This document shows, one piece after another, positions 63,897 to 64,000 of a DNA stretch of 64,000 nucleotides (its first letter is position 1; the number at the start of each line of letters is the position of its first letter). Source of the DNA: Paenibacillus sp. OK003 (GTDB lineage Bacteria; Bacillota; Bacilli; Paenibacillales; Paenibacillaceae); the NCBI RefSeq assembly GCF_900109515.1, contig NZ_FOBD01000012.1, positions 124,001 through 188,000 of the forward strand. The letters run 5' to 3'. Position numbers and translations under genes: made by a program. Below the pieces are notes generated by a model. That model did no database searches. It was not told where the DNA came from and was given only the letters and a program-made list of their open reading frames with translations.

Positions 63897-64000
63897 TTAA
63901 TAAATTAATCGCGCCAACAGACGTGCGATTTCTTCGTCCTGAAGCAGCTGGTCGCCGTATTTTTTGGTAATTTGAGTAAGAGCGACGTCATGATAGAAAT
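63897..64000 (-). CDS. C-terminal end of an unidentified protein (cut by window edge)
   Basis: An open minus-strand frame runs from the window edge to TAA at 63897-63899 and is followed by a strong terminator 13 bases on. The visible 33 residues (LTQITKKYGDQLLQDEEIAR then LLARLIY) are helical and charged. Too short to identify. Confidence 0.5.
   Translation of the reverse strand, partial: FYHDVALTQITKKYGDQLLQDEEIARLLARLIY

Overview
The window looks like a chromosomal segment of a spore-forming, carbohydrate-degrading Firmicute, most probably Paenibacillus. The grounds are Shine-Dalgarno sequences of the AGGAGG type before nearly every gene, frequent TTG and GTG starts, sporulation-linked families (YtaF, YheC/YheD ATP-grasp, a BclB-like collagen protein, a CgeB-like glycosyltransferase), lipoprotein-type ABC sugar systems without their own ATPase, and many AraC, LacI, ROK and TetR regulators. 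No rRNA, tRNA, CRISPR array, phage gene or transposase was recognised. Species cannot be fixed from the sequence alone.

Region 1 (1-13.9 kb): the end of a drug-efflux MFS gene, a TetR regulator, and a thiamin-salvage unit (tenA plus a GNAT acetyltransferase) behind a clear TPP riboswitch and terminator. An FAD oxidoreductase with a small coiled-coil partner follows. Next is a probable polyol/sugar unit (zinc alcohol dehydrogenase, MFS, DUF1349 protein, HAD phosphatase). A two-gene cluster of GT2 glycosyltransferase and class III aminotransferase and a second TetR gene close the region.

Region 2 (14-30 kb): NAD malic enzyme; a VOC protein behind a strong MhqR-like inverted repeat; a small membrane protein; a Qnr-like pentapeptide-repeat protein. 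Then comes a peptide-utilisation operon read right to left: FadR-type regulator, M20 amidohydrolase, lipoprotein peptide-binding protein, two permeases, cytoplasmic S9 peptidase and a small frameshifted gene. No ATPase subunits are present. A Gfo/Idh - AraC - Gfo/Idh operon and a YheC/YheD spore-coat protein follow.

Region 3 (30-50.9 kb): a 1732-residue bacillopeptidase F-like secreted protease, an HTH-YkvA fusion regulator, ytaF, an AraC-MFS-isochorismatase operon, a BclB-like collagen protein with tandem DNA repeats, a secreted GH16 glucanase with a ricin-type lectin domain, a YdjC/ChbG deacetylase with a very basic tail, a GH29 fucosidase with a divergent AraC regulator, and a WbsX/CgeB-like glycosyltransferase pair divergent from a small repeat-rich, possibly surface, protein.

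Region 4 (50.9-64 kb): an oligosaccharide operon (two permeases, binding protein, cytoplasmic GH30) next to a LacI gene. The same AAAAACGTTTTT operator lies in both promoters. After it come an unannotated 45-residue exported peptide, a DUF3817 protein, a LacI/GH1 6-phospho-beta-glucosidase divergent pair, a ROK regulator, a sugar O-acetyltransferase and an MFS exporter. The window ends inside a gene.
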